In this document: piece by piece, positions 26,328 to 39,146 of the stretch
Position numbering within the stretch: the first letter of the stretch is position 1
Layout of the letters: every line of letters begins with the position of its first letter
Assembly: GCF_002261345.1 (NCBI RefSeq)
Contig: NZ_NEVT01000003.1
Location: 496,001 to 560,000, forward strand
Origin: Bordetella genomosp. 2
Lineage (GTDB): Bacteria > Pseudomonadota > Gammaproteobacteria > Burkholderiales > Burkholderiaceae_B
Direction: 5' to 3'
Length of the DNA: 64,000 bases
Notes under the pieces: generated by a model
Databases searched by the model: none
The model's input: the letters and a program-made list of their open reading frames with translations, nothing else
Told to the model about the DNA's origin: nothing
Made by a program: the position numbers and the translations under genes

Positions 26328-27143
26328 TTACTTCCCTCCGAACAGGCGCTTGAACAGGCCGGGCTTTTCGTAGTCGGTAAAGCGCAGCGGCTTTTCCTCG
26401 CCCAGGTAGCGGGCGACCACGTCCTTGTAGGCTTCGGCCACATCGGTGTCGCGCAGGTGGATGGCGGGCAGGCCCTGGTTCGAGGCCTGCAGCACCGCTT
26501 CGGACTCGGGGATGACGCCGATCAGCTTGATGCGCAGGATGTCTTCGATGTCGGTCAGGGACAGCATTTCGCCGTCGATGACGCGCTTGGGGTTGTAGCG
26601 CGTGAGCAGCAGGTATTCCTTGACTGGCTCGTCGCCTTCGATGGCGCGACGCGATTTGGCGGCCAGGATGCCCAGGATGCGGTCGGAGTCGCGCACCGAG
26701 GACACTTCGGGGTTGGTGACCACCAGGGCGTCGTCGGCGAAGTACGCGGCCATGAGGGCGCCGGTCTCGATGCCGGCGGGCGAGTCGCACACGATGTAGT
26801 CGAAGCCCATTTCCTTGAGGTCTTCGATGACCTTGGCCACGCCTTCCTGGGTGAGGGCGTCCTTGTCGCGGGTTTGCGAGGCCGGCAGGATGAACAGGTT
26901 CTCGAGCTGCTTGTCCTTGATGAGCGCCTGCTTGAGCGACGCTTCGCCCTGGATCACGTTGACGAAGTCATACACCACGCGGCGCTCGCAGCCCATGATG
27001 AGGTCCAGGTTGCGCAGGCCGACGTCGAAGTCGATGACGGCGGTCTTGTGGCCGCGCATGGCCAGTCCGGACGAGAAGCTGGCGCTGGTGGTCGTCTTGC
27101 CGACCCCGCCCTTGCCGGAAGTCACCACAACAATACGTGTCAT
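26328..27143 (-). CDS. minD: Septum site-determining ATPase MinD
   Basis: 271 residues, ParA/MinD-type ATPase that binds the membrane in its ATP form and recruits MinC. The deviant Walker A motif SGKGGVGKTTTSA is at residues 10-22, DFDVGLRNLD follows, and the C-terminal amphipathic membrane helix ends in PGLFKRLFGGK. Middle gene of the operon. Confidence 0.97.
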   Translation of the reverse strand: MTRIVVVTSGKGGVGKTTTSASFSSGLAMRGHKTAVIDFDVGLRNLDLIMGCERRVVYDFVNVIQGEASLKQALIKDKQLENLFILPASQTRDKDALTQEGVAKVIEDLKEMGFDYIVCDSPAGIETGALMAAYFADDALVVTNPEVSSVRDSDRILGILAAKSRRAIEGDEPVKEYLLLTRYNPKRVIDGEMLSLTDIEDILRIKLIGVIPESEAVLQASNQGLPAIHLRDTDVAEAYKDVVARYLGEEKPLRFTDYEKPGLFKRLFGGK

Positions 27144-27186
27144 GACCGTTTAACCCTTATGTTCGAATAAATCGCGTTATCGTAAA

Positions 27187-27208
27187 GCAAAAAGCCGCTG
27201 TAAGGCTT
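27187..27208 (-). terminator. Short hairpin with U-run between minC and minD (possible attenuator)
   Basis: On the minus strand AAGCC and GGCTT (27204-27208 and 27192-27196) enclose a seven-base loop and are followed by TTTTTGC. The five-pair stem is weak, so it would reduce rather than stop readthrough into minD. Confidence 0.45.
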
Positions 27209-27249
27209 CTTACAAGATGTAGAAGTCGTGCCACGGCGCAAGCCCGGAC

Positions 27250-28074
27250 TCACTTCTTGAGCGCCTCGATGCGCAGTGTTTCGCCGTCCAGGCGCACCAG
27301 CGCCGGCTGGTTGTGCAGGGAGCCGTCGAGCTTGTCTTCGACCACGCGGTAGACGCCCGCCACGGCCAGCAGTTCGGCATCGAGCTGGGTGGTGAAGATA
27401 CGCGCCGAGGTGTCGCCGCGCGCGCCGGCCATGGCCTTGCCGCGCAGCGGTCCGTACACGTGCACGTTGCCGTCGGCGATCACCTCGGCGCCCTGGCTGA
27501 CCATGCCGATGACCACCAGGTCGGTATGGCGCGCATAGACCCGCTGGCCCGAGCGCAGCGGCTTGGTGATGACCAGGGCGGTGGCGGGCGCCGGCGCCGG
27601 TTCCGCCGCGGCGGCGTCGGGCTGGGCGGCGGCCTCGCCGGCGGGTTCGGCCGGCTGCTGAGGCGCGGGGGCGCGGGTTTCCAGGGCGGCGGCGGGCGTG
27701 GCGGGCACCGGCGTGGCCACGTCGTTGGGCGGCGCCGTATCGATCACCGCGGGCGGCCGGGCCGCCGGGGTGGACAGCTCCACCGGCGCCAGGCCGGCCG
27801 CCTGGGCGGCCTGCAGATTGGCGCCGGCGGCCACCACGCCGATGGGCGGCAGGTTGTGGCCGCGCAGCGCCGCCAGCAGGGCGGGCCAGTCGATCGGCTC
27901 GTCCACGCGACTGGCGTCGACCACCACGGGTTCGTTTTCGAAGAAGCTGCCGGCGTCGGCCATGCGCTGGTCCAGCGCCGCGCTCAGGCGCTCCAGGTCG
28001 GCGCTGTGCAGCACCACGCGCACCGCATACAGGGTGGCGCTTTTGAAATCCAGGGCGAGGGAATCGGTAGTCAT
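27250..28074 (-). CDS. minC: Septum site-determining protein MinC
   Basis: 274 residues. Inhibitor of FtsZ assembly, targeted to the poles by MinD. The N-terminal FtsZ-inhibiting domain ([19 protein letters not shown]) and the C-terminal beta-helical MinD-binding domain ([31 protein letters not shown]) are joined by a Pro/Ala-rich linker of about 60 residues, longer than in E. coli. First gene of the operon, 13 bases after glnS on the same strand; 106 bases separate it from minD. Confidence 0.96.
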   Translation of the reverse strand: MTTDSLALDFKSATLYAVRVVLHSADLERLSAALDQRMADAGSFFENEPVVVDASRVDEPIDWPALLAALRGHNLPPIGVVAAGANLQAAQAAGLAPVELSTPAARPPAVIDTAPPNDVATPVPATPAAALETRAPAPQQPAEPAGEAAAQPDAAAAEPAPAPATALVITKPLRSGQRVYARHTDLVVIGMVSQGAEVIADGNVHVYGPLRGKAMAGARGDTSARIFTTQLDAELLAVAGVYRVVEDKLDGSLHNQPALVRLDGETLRIEALKK

Positions 28075-28087
28075 GGTCGCGGTGAGA

Positions 28088-29851
<1,764 letters not shown>

Positions 29852-29967
29852 GCTGGGAGCGTGGGAAAAGGCAGCGGCAAAGCGTCAATTTTGCCACGTC
29901 CCGGCCCCGACCCCGGGATCGCCCCGTTCCCCACGCCGCCGTAACAGGCTCTACACTACCGGCCATC

Positions 29968-31311
29968 ATGGATACTGTCCCCCTTCTGCTGGCGCGCATC
30001 CAGTTCACAGCCAGCCTCAGCTTTCTCGCCCTGTTCATGGCCCTGGCCCTGGCGCTGGCCTGGATGCTGCTGTTTTTCAAGCTGCGCGCGCACGCCACCA
30101 GGCTGCCCGGCTGGACCGCCGCCTACCGCTTCTGGGTGCGCATTTTCGCGCTGTCCTTCGTGCTGACTCTGGCGGCGGCCCTGCCGGCCCTGGTCCAGCT
30201 GGGCAGCCTGTGGCCCGGCCTGATGGACAAGATCGGCAACGTGGCCGGTCCGTTCATCGGCTTCGGGGTGCTGTCGGTGTTCATCCTGAAATCGTGCTTC
30301 CTCGGCGTCATGCTGTTCGGCCAGCGCCGGGTATCGGGCGCGGTGCATACCCTGGCGGTGTTCATGGTGGCGGTGGGGCAGGCGGTGGCGCTGTTCTGGG
30401 TGGTGGCGCTGCAGTCGTGGGTGCAGACGCCCGCCGGGGCCACCCTGATCGATGCGCGCTACCAGGTCTACGACTGGCCGGCGGCGATCTTCAACCCCTC
30501 GCTGGCCTGGAACCTGGGCCTGATGGTGCTCTGGTCGGCGCTGGCGGCGGCTTTCCTGATGCTGGGGGTGACCGCCCTGCAGGCGCTGCGGCGTCCGCTC
30601 GACGAGGGCGAACGCTGCGCCTTCAAGACGGCCCTGGTGGTAGCGACGGCCGCCGCGCTGTTGCAGGCGCCGGTGCTGGACGGGGCCGGCCGCGTCATGG
30701 CCGAGCACCAGCCGGCCAAGGCGGCCGCCGCCGCGGGCTACTGGCACAGCGGGCCGCAGCCGCACTGGACGCTGGCCGGCTGGCCGGATGCGCGCGCCCA
30801 GGCGAACCGCTACGCGGTGACGCTGGACGGCCTGGGCGCCGACTGGCTGGGCCGCGATCCGCAGGGCCGCTACCAGGGCCTGGACAAATTCTCGGGCATG
30901 CGCCCCCCCGTGGCGCTGACGTTCTGGTCGCTGCGCGTGGCGCTGCTGCTGGGCCTGGTCATGCTGCTGGCCGCCTGCGCGACCCTGGCCCTGACGGCGC
31001 GGCGCGGGCTCGATCCGGCGCAATTGCCGCCGTGGTGGCTCCGTGTGCTGGTGGGCACCATGTATGCGGGGGGCCTGGCCGTGCTGGCGGGCGGGGTGTT
31101 CTCGCTGGTTGGCATGCAGCCCTACGCGGTCAATGGCACCGTGACGCAGACCGAGGTGCTCGGCCCGGCTGGCGCCACCGCGCTGGCGGCCAGCCTGGCC
31201 GGCTACGCAGCGCTGTACGCCGTGCTGCTGGTGGCCTTCAACGGCATGCTGTTCCATGCGGCCCGCTACGGGGTGGTGCCGGTACGCAAACCCGGAGGGT
31301 CGCCCCAATGA
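29968..31311 (+). CDS. CydA-like membrane protein lacking the haem ligands of cytochrome bd
   Basis: 447 residues, aligning by eye with E. coli CydA over its whole length (LARIQF start, FNPSLAWNL, FWSLR, GMQPY). Topology with about nine helices is kept, but the residues that bind the haems in cytochrome bd are not: His19 aligns with Leu20, His186 with Leu185 and Met393 with Ala325. Glu99 aligns with Gly100, Glu107 with Lys108, Glu445 with Leu380, Arg448 with Met383, and Q-loop Glu257 with Ala256, although Lys252 is kept as Lys251. Such a protein should not reduce oxygen with the known chemistry. Its function is unknown. A TACACT hexamer at 29952-29957 could be the -10. Overlaps the cydB-like gene by four bases. 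Confidence 0.85.
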   Translation: MDTVPLLLARIQFTASLSFLALFMALALALAWMLLFFKLRAHATRLPGWTAAYRFWVRIFALSFVLTLAAALPALVQLGSLWPGLMDKIGNVAGPFIGFGVLSVFILKSCFLGVMLFGQRRVSGAVHTLAVFMVAVGQAVALFWVVALQSWVQTPAGATLIDARYQVYDWPAAIFNPSLAWNLGLMVLWSALAAAFLMLGVTALQALRRPLDEGERCAFKTALVVATAAALLQAPVLDGAGRVMAEHQPAKAAAAAGYWHSGPQPHWTLAGWPDARAQANRYAVTLDGLGADWLGRDPQGRYQGLDKFSGMRPPVALTFWSLRVALLLGLVMLLAACATLALTARRGLDPAQLPPWWLRVLVGTMYAGGLAVLAGGVFSLVGMQPYAVNGTVTQTEVLGPAGATALAASLAGYAALYAVLLVAFNGMLFHAARYGVVPVRKPGGSPQ

Positions 31312-32339
31312 TCGACATGCTGGCCGCTTCGCTGGGCGTGAATGCCAACGATCCCACGTTCTGGATTCCGCTGGTCTTCATGCTGTTGCTGTTCCTGCTG
31401 ATCGCCGGCGGGGTGGTGCTGGACGGCTTCGACCTGGGGGTGGGCATGCTGCTGCCGCTGGCGCCGGCCGACGAGCGCGGCCGCATGATGAGCCTGCTCA
31501 GCCCGTGGCGCGACGCCAATGAGTTCTGGCCGCTGCTCGGCATCGGTTTGTTCGCCTCGGCATTTCCGCTGGCCTGGGGCGCCATATTCGGCAAGCTGTA
31601 TGGGCCGCTGGCATTGATGGCGCTGGGGCTGGTGCTGCGCAGCGTTTCGTTCGAATTCCGCATCCGCGCGCGCGCCGAGCTCAAGGCGCGCTGGATCACC
31701 GGTTTCTGGCTCGGCTCGCTGGCCACCGCCTTCGGCCAGGGCATGATCCTGGGCCGCATTGCCACCGGCTACCAGACCGCCGCCGGCTACGGTTGGTTCT
31801 CCGTCTTCATGGGTTTCTGCGCGGTCGCCGCCTACGTGTTGCTGGGGGCGGCCTGGCTGGTCATGCGGGTCGACGGCGACCTGCAGCGCCGCGCCGCGCG
31901 CTGGGGGCGCCACGCCATCCGCTGGACGGCGGTCGGCATGGCGGCCACCTCGGTCATGCTGGGGCTGGCCAATGCCGGCATATTCTATAAATGGAGCAGT
32001 TCCGGCGGGCTGGCGGTGGCCGTGGCGGTGTGGGCCGTGATGCTGGTGTGCTTTTCCACCGCCGAGATGCTGCTGGCCCGCGTGCCGGGCCGCGCCGAAT
32101 CCTACAGCTGGCTGCCGTTCGTGCTCTGCGTGGTGCTGTATGTGCTGATGCTGGCGGGGCTGGCCTACAGCCTGTTCCCGTACCTGATCCTGGACGACAT
32201 GACCCTGTGGGACGCGACCGCCTCGATCGGCTCGATGCGGCTGGTGCTGGCCGGCGCGGTGATCGGCGTGCCGGTGGTGCTGGTCTTCAACCTGCTGGCC
32301 TACCGCTCGGTATTCGGCAGGGAGCGCCGCGGCGCCTAG
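31308..32339 (+). CDS. CydB-like membrane protein
   Basis: 343 residues with about nine transmembrane helices, the second subunit of the cytochrome bd family. Family motifs are kept: VVLDGFDLGVGMLLP, the conserved Asp region in SPWRDANEFW (WDGNQVW in E. coli, so Trp57 is replaced by Arg while Asp58 remains) and TLWDATAS near the end. The ATG at 31308 lies in an ATGA overlap with the cydA-like stop, so the two are made together. Its partner cannot bind the usual haems, so calling it an oxidase subunit would be misleading. It converges on the sensor kinase six bases away. Confidence 0.85.
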   Translation: MIDMLAASLGVNANDPTFWIPLVFMLLLFLLIAGGVVLDGFDLGVGMLLPLAPADERGRMMSLLSPWRDANEFWPLLGIGLFASAFPLAWGAIFGKLYGPLALMALGLVLRSVSFEFRIRARAELKARWITGFWLGSLATAFGQGMILGRIATGYQTAAGYGWFSVFMGFCAVAAYVLLGAAWLVMRVDGDLQRRAARWGRHAIRWTAVGMAATSVMLGLANAGIFYKWSSSGGLAVAVAVWAVMLVCFSTAEMLLARVPGRAESYSWLPFVLCVVLYVLMLAGLAYSLFPYLILDDMTLWDATASIGSMRLVLAGAVIGVPVVLVFNLLAYRSVFGRERRGA

Positions 32340-32345
32340 GTTTCC

Positions 32346-33776
32346 TCAGGCCGCCACGGGCAGGCTGATGCGCACCAGCAGGCCGCCGCCCTCGGCCTGC
32401 AGCAAGGCCAGGGTGCCGCCGTGCGCCCGGGCGATCGCCTCGGCCAGGGCCAGGCCCAGGCCGACATTGCCGGTGCGGGTGCGGGCGTCGTCCAGCCGGG
32501 CGAACGGCCTGAGCGCCTCGGCGCGCCGCTCGGCGGCGATGCCGGGGCCGTGGTCGGCCACTTCCAGCACGGCCTGCGCGCCTTCGCGGCGCAGCCGCAC
32601 TTCCACCGGCGGCTTGCCGTGGTGCAGCGCGTTGCCGATCAGGTTGTCCAGCAGCCGGCCCAGCGCCACCGCGTCGCCCTGCACGGTCAGGGCTTCGTCC
32701 GGCGCGTCCAGCGTGACCGGGGTGCCGGTGCTTTCCCAGGCGCTCACCCGCTCGGCCAGCCAGTCGGGCAGGGCGAGCGGCGCGTAGCGGTAGGCGGCCG
32801 GGTCCGTGCCGCGCACGAAGCCGATGAACTGGTCCACCATGTGCTGCATGTCCTGCAGGTCCTTGCGCAGCCCTTCCTTCAGGGCCGGGTCGTCGGCCAT
32901 TTCGATGCGCAGCCACATGCGCGACAGCGGCCCCTTCAGATCGTGCGGCAGGCCGGAGAGCAGGGTGCGCCGCACCGAGTCGGATTCGGCCAGCGCGTCG
33001 AGCATGGCGTTGAACCGCTCGCCCAGGGCGCGGGTTTCGTGGGGGCCGGAGGGTTCCACCCGTTGCGGCTGACCGGCAGCCAGGCGGTCGGCCGCGTCCG
33101 CCAGCCGGGTCAGGGGCCGGGTGATGTGCCAGGAGAAGCCTGCCGCCAGCAGCAGCACCAGGCCCAGCCCGCCCAGCCAGAACGCGATCAGCGGCGTGGC
33201 TACCGGCGGGTCGAGGCGGTCGAGCGGGATCACCAGCCATTCGCGCAGGCGGGGCGCGTCCTCGGTGTCCGGGTTGCGCGCCAGCGAAATGAAGATCTCG
33301 GGCCGCGGGCCGTGCGACAGCGCCACCCGGGTGCCGTCGTTGAGCCGGTCGTTCAGCTCGCGGATCGGCCCGCGCAGGTCGCGCCGGATGTCGTCGGGCG
33401 GGGGGGCGTGCATGCGGCGGAAGCGCTCGCGCCGCGCCTCTTCGTCCTCGTCGCGGCCCGCCCCGGGCGGCCGGCGCTCGAAGCGCTGCAGGCGCGCCTC
33501 GGCCGGCAGGGTGCGCGACCACAGCCGCCATTGGTTCTGCGAGGCATTGCGCACGAACTCGGCGCGCTCTTCGGTCGGAATCTGCGATACGGCGGCGCGC
33601 AGGGTGCGGATGGTCGTGGCGATGTAGCCGATGGCCACGTCCTCGAGGAACTTCTGGCGGTAGTACGAGACGGTGGCCAGCGTGGCGGCCTGCGCCAGCA
33701 GCACCGCGCCCAGCACGAGCAGGACCAGGCGCGCCCGCAGCGAGCGGGGCAGCAGGAAGCGGGTGAGGCGCTGCAC
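32346..33776 (-). CDS. Sensor histidine kinase (EnvZ type)
   Basis: 476 residues, inner-membrane sensor. A transmembrane helix at about 15-35, a periplasmic domain with an acidic/Arg-rich stretch, a second helix near 195-215, HAMP, and a HisKA/HATPase core. The phosphorylated histidine is in LPHDLKGPLSRM near residue 277; N box NLIGNALHHG, G boxes DHGPGIA and GNVGLGLALAEA. The start is the GTG at 33776: AAGGG overlapping the stop of the response regulator gene lies just before it. The stimulus is unknown. Not named risS or envZ because the pair cannot be told apart from other OmpR/EnvZ systems here. Confidence 0.9.
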   Translation of the reverse strand: MQRLTRFLLPRSLRARLVLLVLGAVLLAQAATLATVSYYRQKFLEDVAIGYIATTIRTLRAAVSQIPTEERAEFVRNASQNQWRLWSRTLPAEARLQRFERRPPGAGRDEDEEARRERFRRMHAPPPDDIRRDLRGPIRELNDRLNDGTRVALSHGPRPEIFISLARNPDTEDAPRLREWLVIPLDRLDPPVATPLIAFWLGGLGLVLLLAAGFSWHITRPLTRLADAADRLAAGQPQRVEPSGPHETRALGERFNAMLDALAESDSVRRTLLSGLPHDLKGPLSRMWLRIEMADDPALKEGLRKDLQDMQHMVDQFIGFVRGTDPAAYRYAPLALPDWLAERVSAWESTGTPVTLDAPDEALTVQGDAVALGRLLDNLIGNALHHGKPPVEVRLRREGAQAVLEVADHGPGIAAERRAEALRPFARLDDARTRTGNVGLGLALAEAIARAHGGTLALLQAEGGGLLVRISLPVAA

Positions 33777-33784
33777 GTCAGCCC

Positions 33785-34495
33785 TTAGGGGGAGAACCGG
33801 TAGCCGATGCCCCAGACGGTCTGGATCCAGCGCGGTTGCTTGGGGTCGTCCTCGATGGCGCGCCGCAGGCGCAGGATGGCGATGTCGATGGCGCGGTCGT
33901 TGCGCTCGCCGCCGTCGTCGTCGCGGGCCAGCGCCAGCAGGCGCTCGCGCGAAAGGGGCTTGCCGGCGTTGCGCACCAGCGCTTCCAGCAGGTTGATTTC
34001 GCCGCCGGTGAGCTTGACCGGTTCGCCCTCGCGCAGCAACTGGCGCATGGCCGGATCGAACACGAACGGCCCGAAGGCGACCGGCGCGTCCTTGGTCAGG
34101 GCCGAGGGGCCGCGCTTGCGGCGCAGCACGGCTTCGATGCGGGCCAGCAGCTCGCGCGGGTCGAACGGCTTGCCCAGGTAGTCGTCGGCGCCCGCCTCCA
34201 GCCCGATGATGCGGTCGACGGCTTCGTCGCGCGCGGTGAGCAGGATGACGGGAATGTCTTCGCCCTGTTCGCGCAGGCGGCGGCAGGCATCGGCGCCGTC
34301 GCCGCCGGGCAGCATGCGGTCCAGTACGAGCAGGTCGGGCGCATAGCGCGCGATGCGCGCCGGCAGGTCGCTGGCGTCGGGCGCCAGCAGCGTGTCGTAG
34401 CCATGCCGGTTGAGGTAGTCGGCCAGCAGTTGCCGCAAGGCCGGGTCGTCGTCGACGACCAGCAGCTTGGTATGTGGGGTGTCCATGGTCGCCAT
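33785..34495 (-). CDS. OmpR-family response regulator
   Basis: 236 residues. The receiver domain has the acidic triad DDD, the phospho-acceptor Asp near residue 58 in LLVLDRMLPGGDG and the conserved Lys in LGKPFDPREL; the C-terminal winged helix (LTGGEINLLEALVRNAG, DIAILRLRRAIEDD, GIGYRF) is OmpR/PhoB type. First gene of the two-component operon; the kinase follows eight bases later. The start at 34495 (MATMDTPH) is set against an in-frame ATG at 34606 that would add 37 residues of unlikely sequence. It faces a divergent usher-like gene that it may control. Confidence 0.9.
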   Translation of the reverse strand: MATMDTPHTKLLVVDDDPALRQLLADYLNRHGYDTLLAPDASDLPARIARYAPDLLVLDRMLPGGDGADACRRLREQGEDIPVILLTARDEAVDRIIGLEAGADDYLGKPFDPRELLARIEAVLRRKRGPSALTKDAPVAFGPFVFDPAMRQLLREGEPVKLTGGEINLLEALVRNAGKPLSRERLLALARDDDGGERNDRAIDIAILRLRRAIEDDPKQPRWIQTVWGIGYRFSP

Positions 34496-34651
34496 AGTGG
34501 CCGCGGATCGGTCGGGGGACAAGGGGCGGGAAATGGATTGAAATATACCGTGATAGCTAGTCGTTTCACTAAAATAGCCATCGATCCCCATGCGCTCGCT
34601 TAACAACGTTTACAGATGTCCCGCCTCCCGGTCTTTACACTGATTCGTGTC

Positions 34652-36007
34652 ATGACCACGCGCGAATTCCCGCGCAAGCGAGTAGCCCGTCCCCTTTTTG
34701 CGGCGGCGCTGGCCGGCAATATGGCCCTCGGCGCTTGCGCCCCTCTCGACACGCCCCCGCCGGCCGTGGCCACGGAAGAGGCCACGGCGGCCGCCGCCGC
34801 GCCGGCGACGCCGGCGGGCCAGGCACGCGCCGGCTGGCAGCGCGCCGATGTCGAACGCGCCGCCCAGTTCGGGATCTCCGTCCTGGCGCCGGCCCAGCCC
34901 ATTCCGGTGACGCCCGCCACCCTCGCGCCATCGCGCGAGCTGGACTTCGACCCCGCGCCGTGCGGCTTGCGGCCCGCGGAAGGACTGACCGACGCCTCGG
35001 TGCAGTCCGGCGCCGAGGCGCCGGCGGACCCGGCTCCGCTGCCGATCCAGTGCGCCAACGTGTTTCCCGACGTCCCGCCCGTCGCGGAGCAGAATTATTC
35101 GTTCGGACTGGAAACCCTGGATCCGGTGCCGGGCGGGTCGGTCATGGTGGTGACGGGCGTGGCCCAGCCGGCCCACCCATGGTTTTCCTCGGTAGGCTCG
35201 CAACAGGGCTTCGCGTACAGCGGCGGGCGCTGGATCTACCGCGACACGGCCGGGCCGACGGTCGCGCTGGGCAACCTGACCGCCAATGCGCCGATCTGGG
35301 GCAGCACCGTGCCGATCGGCGGGCTGCAGGTCTCGGACTGGCACGGCGGCGCGCAGGCGGTGCCGGAGGGGCGGCTGGCCTACTCGTCGGCGCTGGGCAA
35401 GCTCAACTACACCGACGCCTCGGCGACTTCCGGGGCCATCGATTACGGCGTGACCGCCGGCAGCGGCACGCTGCGCTACGGCGTGACGCCCCAGCTGACG
35501 CTCGAAAGCCAGATGCAGAGCGCGCCCTCGCTTTCCACGCGCGGGCTCGGCACCACTTATTCCGCCGGCGCGCTGGGCACTTTCCAGGCGGGCGCCACCC
35601 ACAGCACCTTCGACCATATCAATGCCTGGCGCTATCGCTTCGGCTACAACGTCAACCTCATGGAGTCCGTCAGCCTGGCGGTGACCAACGAGCAGACCGA
35701 CGCCGGTTTCGGCGACCTGTCCTTGTACCGCGACGGCGCCGCGACGAATGCGCAGATGCGCAACACCGTGGCGGCCGGCGTGCCGCTGCACGGCTGGGGC
35801 ATGCTGAGCGGCACCTATAGCGGGCTGCGCGAGAACGGCGAACCGGTCGAGCAGCGCTTCGGGCTGCAACACAGCACGCAGGTGGCGCCCAGCGTCCGTC
35901 TGGCGGTGGGCGCCGACCGGGACGTGATTTCCGGCGACTACGAAATGCGCGCCGGCGTCACCATGCCGGTCGACGCCTTCATGCGCGGGCGCTGGCTGCC
36001 GTGGTAG
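34652..36007 (+). CDS. Usher-like outer-membrane lipoprotein
   Basis: 451 residues, likely exported and lipid-modified: a basic start, hydrophobic stretch and lipobox LGAC with Cys29. After a Pro/Ala-rich region the middle and end consist of alternating beta strands (LRYGVTPQLTLESQMQS, GLGTTYSAGALGTFQAG, YRFGYNVNLMESVSLAV) that resemble the beta-barrel of fimbrial ushers (FimD/PapC). It is about half an usher, and lacks recognisable plug and chaperone-binding domains. No fimbrial subunit or chaperone is near. An earlier ATG at 34616 would add 12 residues. Divergent from an OmpR/EnvZ pair. Confidence 0.65.
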   Translation: MTTREFPRKRVARPLFAAALAGNMALGACAPLDTPPPAVATEEATAAAAAPATPAGQARAGWQRADVERAAQFGISVLAPAQPIPVTPATLAPSRELDFDPAPCGLRPAEGLTDASVQSGAEAPADPAPLPIQCANVFPDVPPVAEQNYSFGLETLDPVPGGSVMVVTGVAQPAHPWFSSVGSQQGFAYSGGRWIYRDTAGPTVALGNLTANAPIWGSTVPIGGLQVSDWHGGAQAVPEGRLAYSSALGKLNYTDASATSGAIDYGVTAGSGTLRYGVTPQLTLESQMQSAPSLSTRGLGTTYSAGALGTFQAGATHSTFDHINAWRYRFGYNVNLMESVSLAVTNEQTDAGFGDLSLYRDGAATNAQMRNTVAAGVPLHGWGMLSGTYSGLRENGEPVEQRFGLQHSTQVAPSVRLAVGADRDVISGDYEMRAGVTMPVDAFMRGRWLPW

Positions 36008-36086
36008 TGGCGCCGCGGGCACGCCTGGCTGGCCGCGGCGCAATTGAGGCTTAAAATCCCCGCCATGACGCATTCCGCTACTCCCC

Positions 36087-37898
<1,812 letters not shown>

Positions 37899-37962
37899 GC
37901 GGCAAGCCGCGTGATCTGGGCGAGGTGCCATGCACCAGCGGTGCGGGCAGGGCTTCCGGTGA

Positions 37963-37991
37963 AGTGTCAGACACCTGCGGTGTCTGACACC
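37963..37991. repeat. GGTGTC-N-GACACC palindrome pair between recQ and ruvB
   Basis: AGTGTCAGACACC (37963-37975) faces GGTGTCTGACACC (37979-37991) with three bases between, forming a 12-bp stem. It lies between two converging genes. No T-run on either side. Third place in the window with this family. Confidence 0.9.
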
Positions 37992-38040
37992 CGTGCTATC
38001 CGGAGTGCCCGGCGCCCATTCTGCCGGGGCGCCGCTTCCA

Positions 38041-39102
38041 TCATTTGCCGAACAGGTCGCCGCTGCCCGATGGCGGCGCCAGGCCCAGGTGGCGCCAGGT
38101 GGTCTGGGTGGCCATGCGGCCGCGCGGCGTGCGCTGCAGGTAGCCGTGCTGGATCAGGTAGGGCTCGATGACGTCTTCGATGGTGTCGCGTTCTTCGCCG
38201 ATGGCCGCCGCCAGGCTGTCCACCCCCACGGGGCCGCCGTCGAACTTGTGGATGATGGCTTCCAGCAGCTTGCGGTCCATCAGGTCGAGCCCCTGCGGGT
38301 CGACTTCCAGCATGGCCAGCGCCCGGCCGGCCGAATCGGCGTCGATGGTGCCCTGCGATTTCACTTCGGCGTAGTCGCGCACCCGCCGCAGCAGGCGGTT
38401 GGCGATGCGCGGGGTGCCGCGCGCGCGGCGCGCCACTTCGGCGGCGCCGTCCGGCGTGATGGCGGCATTGAGCAGCCCGGCGCTGCGCGTGACGATGCGC
38501 GCCAGGTCGTCGGCGTTGTAGAACTCCAGCCGCGACACGATGCCGAAGCGGTCGCGCAGCGGGTTGGTCAGCATGCCGGCGCGCGTGGTGGCGCCCACCA
38601 GGGTGAACGGCTGCAGATCCAGCTTGACACTGCGCGCCGCCGGGCCTTCGCCGATCAGGATGTCGATCTGGAAATCTTCCAGCGCGGGGTAGAGGATTTC
38701 CTCGACCACCGGCGACAGGCGGTGGATCTCGTCGATGAACAGGACGTCGTTTTTCTCGAGATTGGTCAGCAGCGCCGCCAGGTCGCCCGGGCGTTCCAGC
38801 ACCGGGCCGGACGTCTGGCGCAACTGCACGCCCATTTCGTGGGCGATGATGTGAGCCAGCGTGGTCTTGCCCAGCCCCGGCGGGCCGAACAGCAGCACGT
38901 GGTCGAGCGCTTCGCCGCGCTTGCGGGCGGCGGCGATGAAGATCTCGAGCTGTTCGCGGGCGCGCTGCTGGCCGACGTATTCCTGCAGCGCCTTGGGGCG
39001 CAGGGCGCGTTCGATGGATTCTTCGTTGGGCGACACCGGTTGCGGCGTCACCAGCCGGGGGGCGTCGGGCAGGGAGGAAAGCGAGTCGGACTGGATGGCC
39101 AT
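38041..39102 (-). CDS. ruvB: Holliday junction branch migration ATPase RuvB
   Basis: 353 residues, AAA+ motor that with RuvA moves Holliday junctions. Walker [16 protein letters not shown], Walker B DEIHRLSP, sensor region and the C-terminal winged helix ([20 protein letters not shown]) are intact. Unlike the usual ruvCAB order it stands apart from ruvC and ruvA, with seven kilobases of unrelated genes between, so it needs its own promoter in 39103-39259. Confidence 0.97.
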   Translation of the reverse strand: MAIQSDSLSSLPDAPRLVTPQPVSPNEESIERALRPKALQEYVGQQRAREQLEIFIAAARKRGEALDHVLLFGPPGLGKTTLAHIIAHEMGVQLRQTSGPVLERPGDLAALLTNLEKNDVLFIDEIHRLSPVVEEILYPALEDFQIDILIGEGPAARSVKLDLQPFTLVGATTRAGMLTNPLRDRFGIVSRLEFYNADDLARIVTRSAGLLNAAITPDGAAEVARRARGTPRIANRLLRRVRDYAEVKSQGTIDADSAGRALAMLEVDPQGLDLMDRKLLEAIIHKFDGGPVGVDSLAAAIGEERDTIEDVIEPYLIQHGYLQRTPRGRMATQTTWRHLGLAPPSGSGDLFGK

Positions 39103-39146
39103 GATTCAGAGCGGGGCAGGCCGCGGAAGGCCGGCGCGGTTGGATC

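Noticed and set aside
32346-34495. Naming the two-component pair risAS
   Set aside because: Both proteins are OmpR/EnvZ type but no feature visible here distinguishes RisAS from other pairs of that family.
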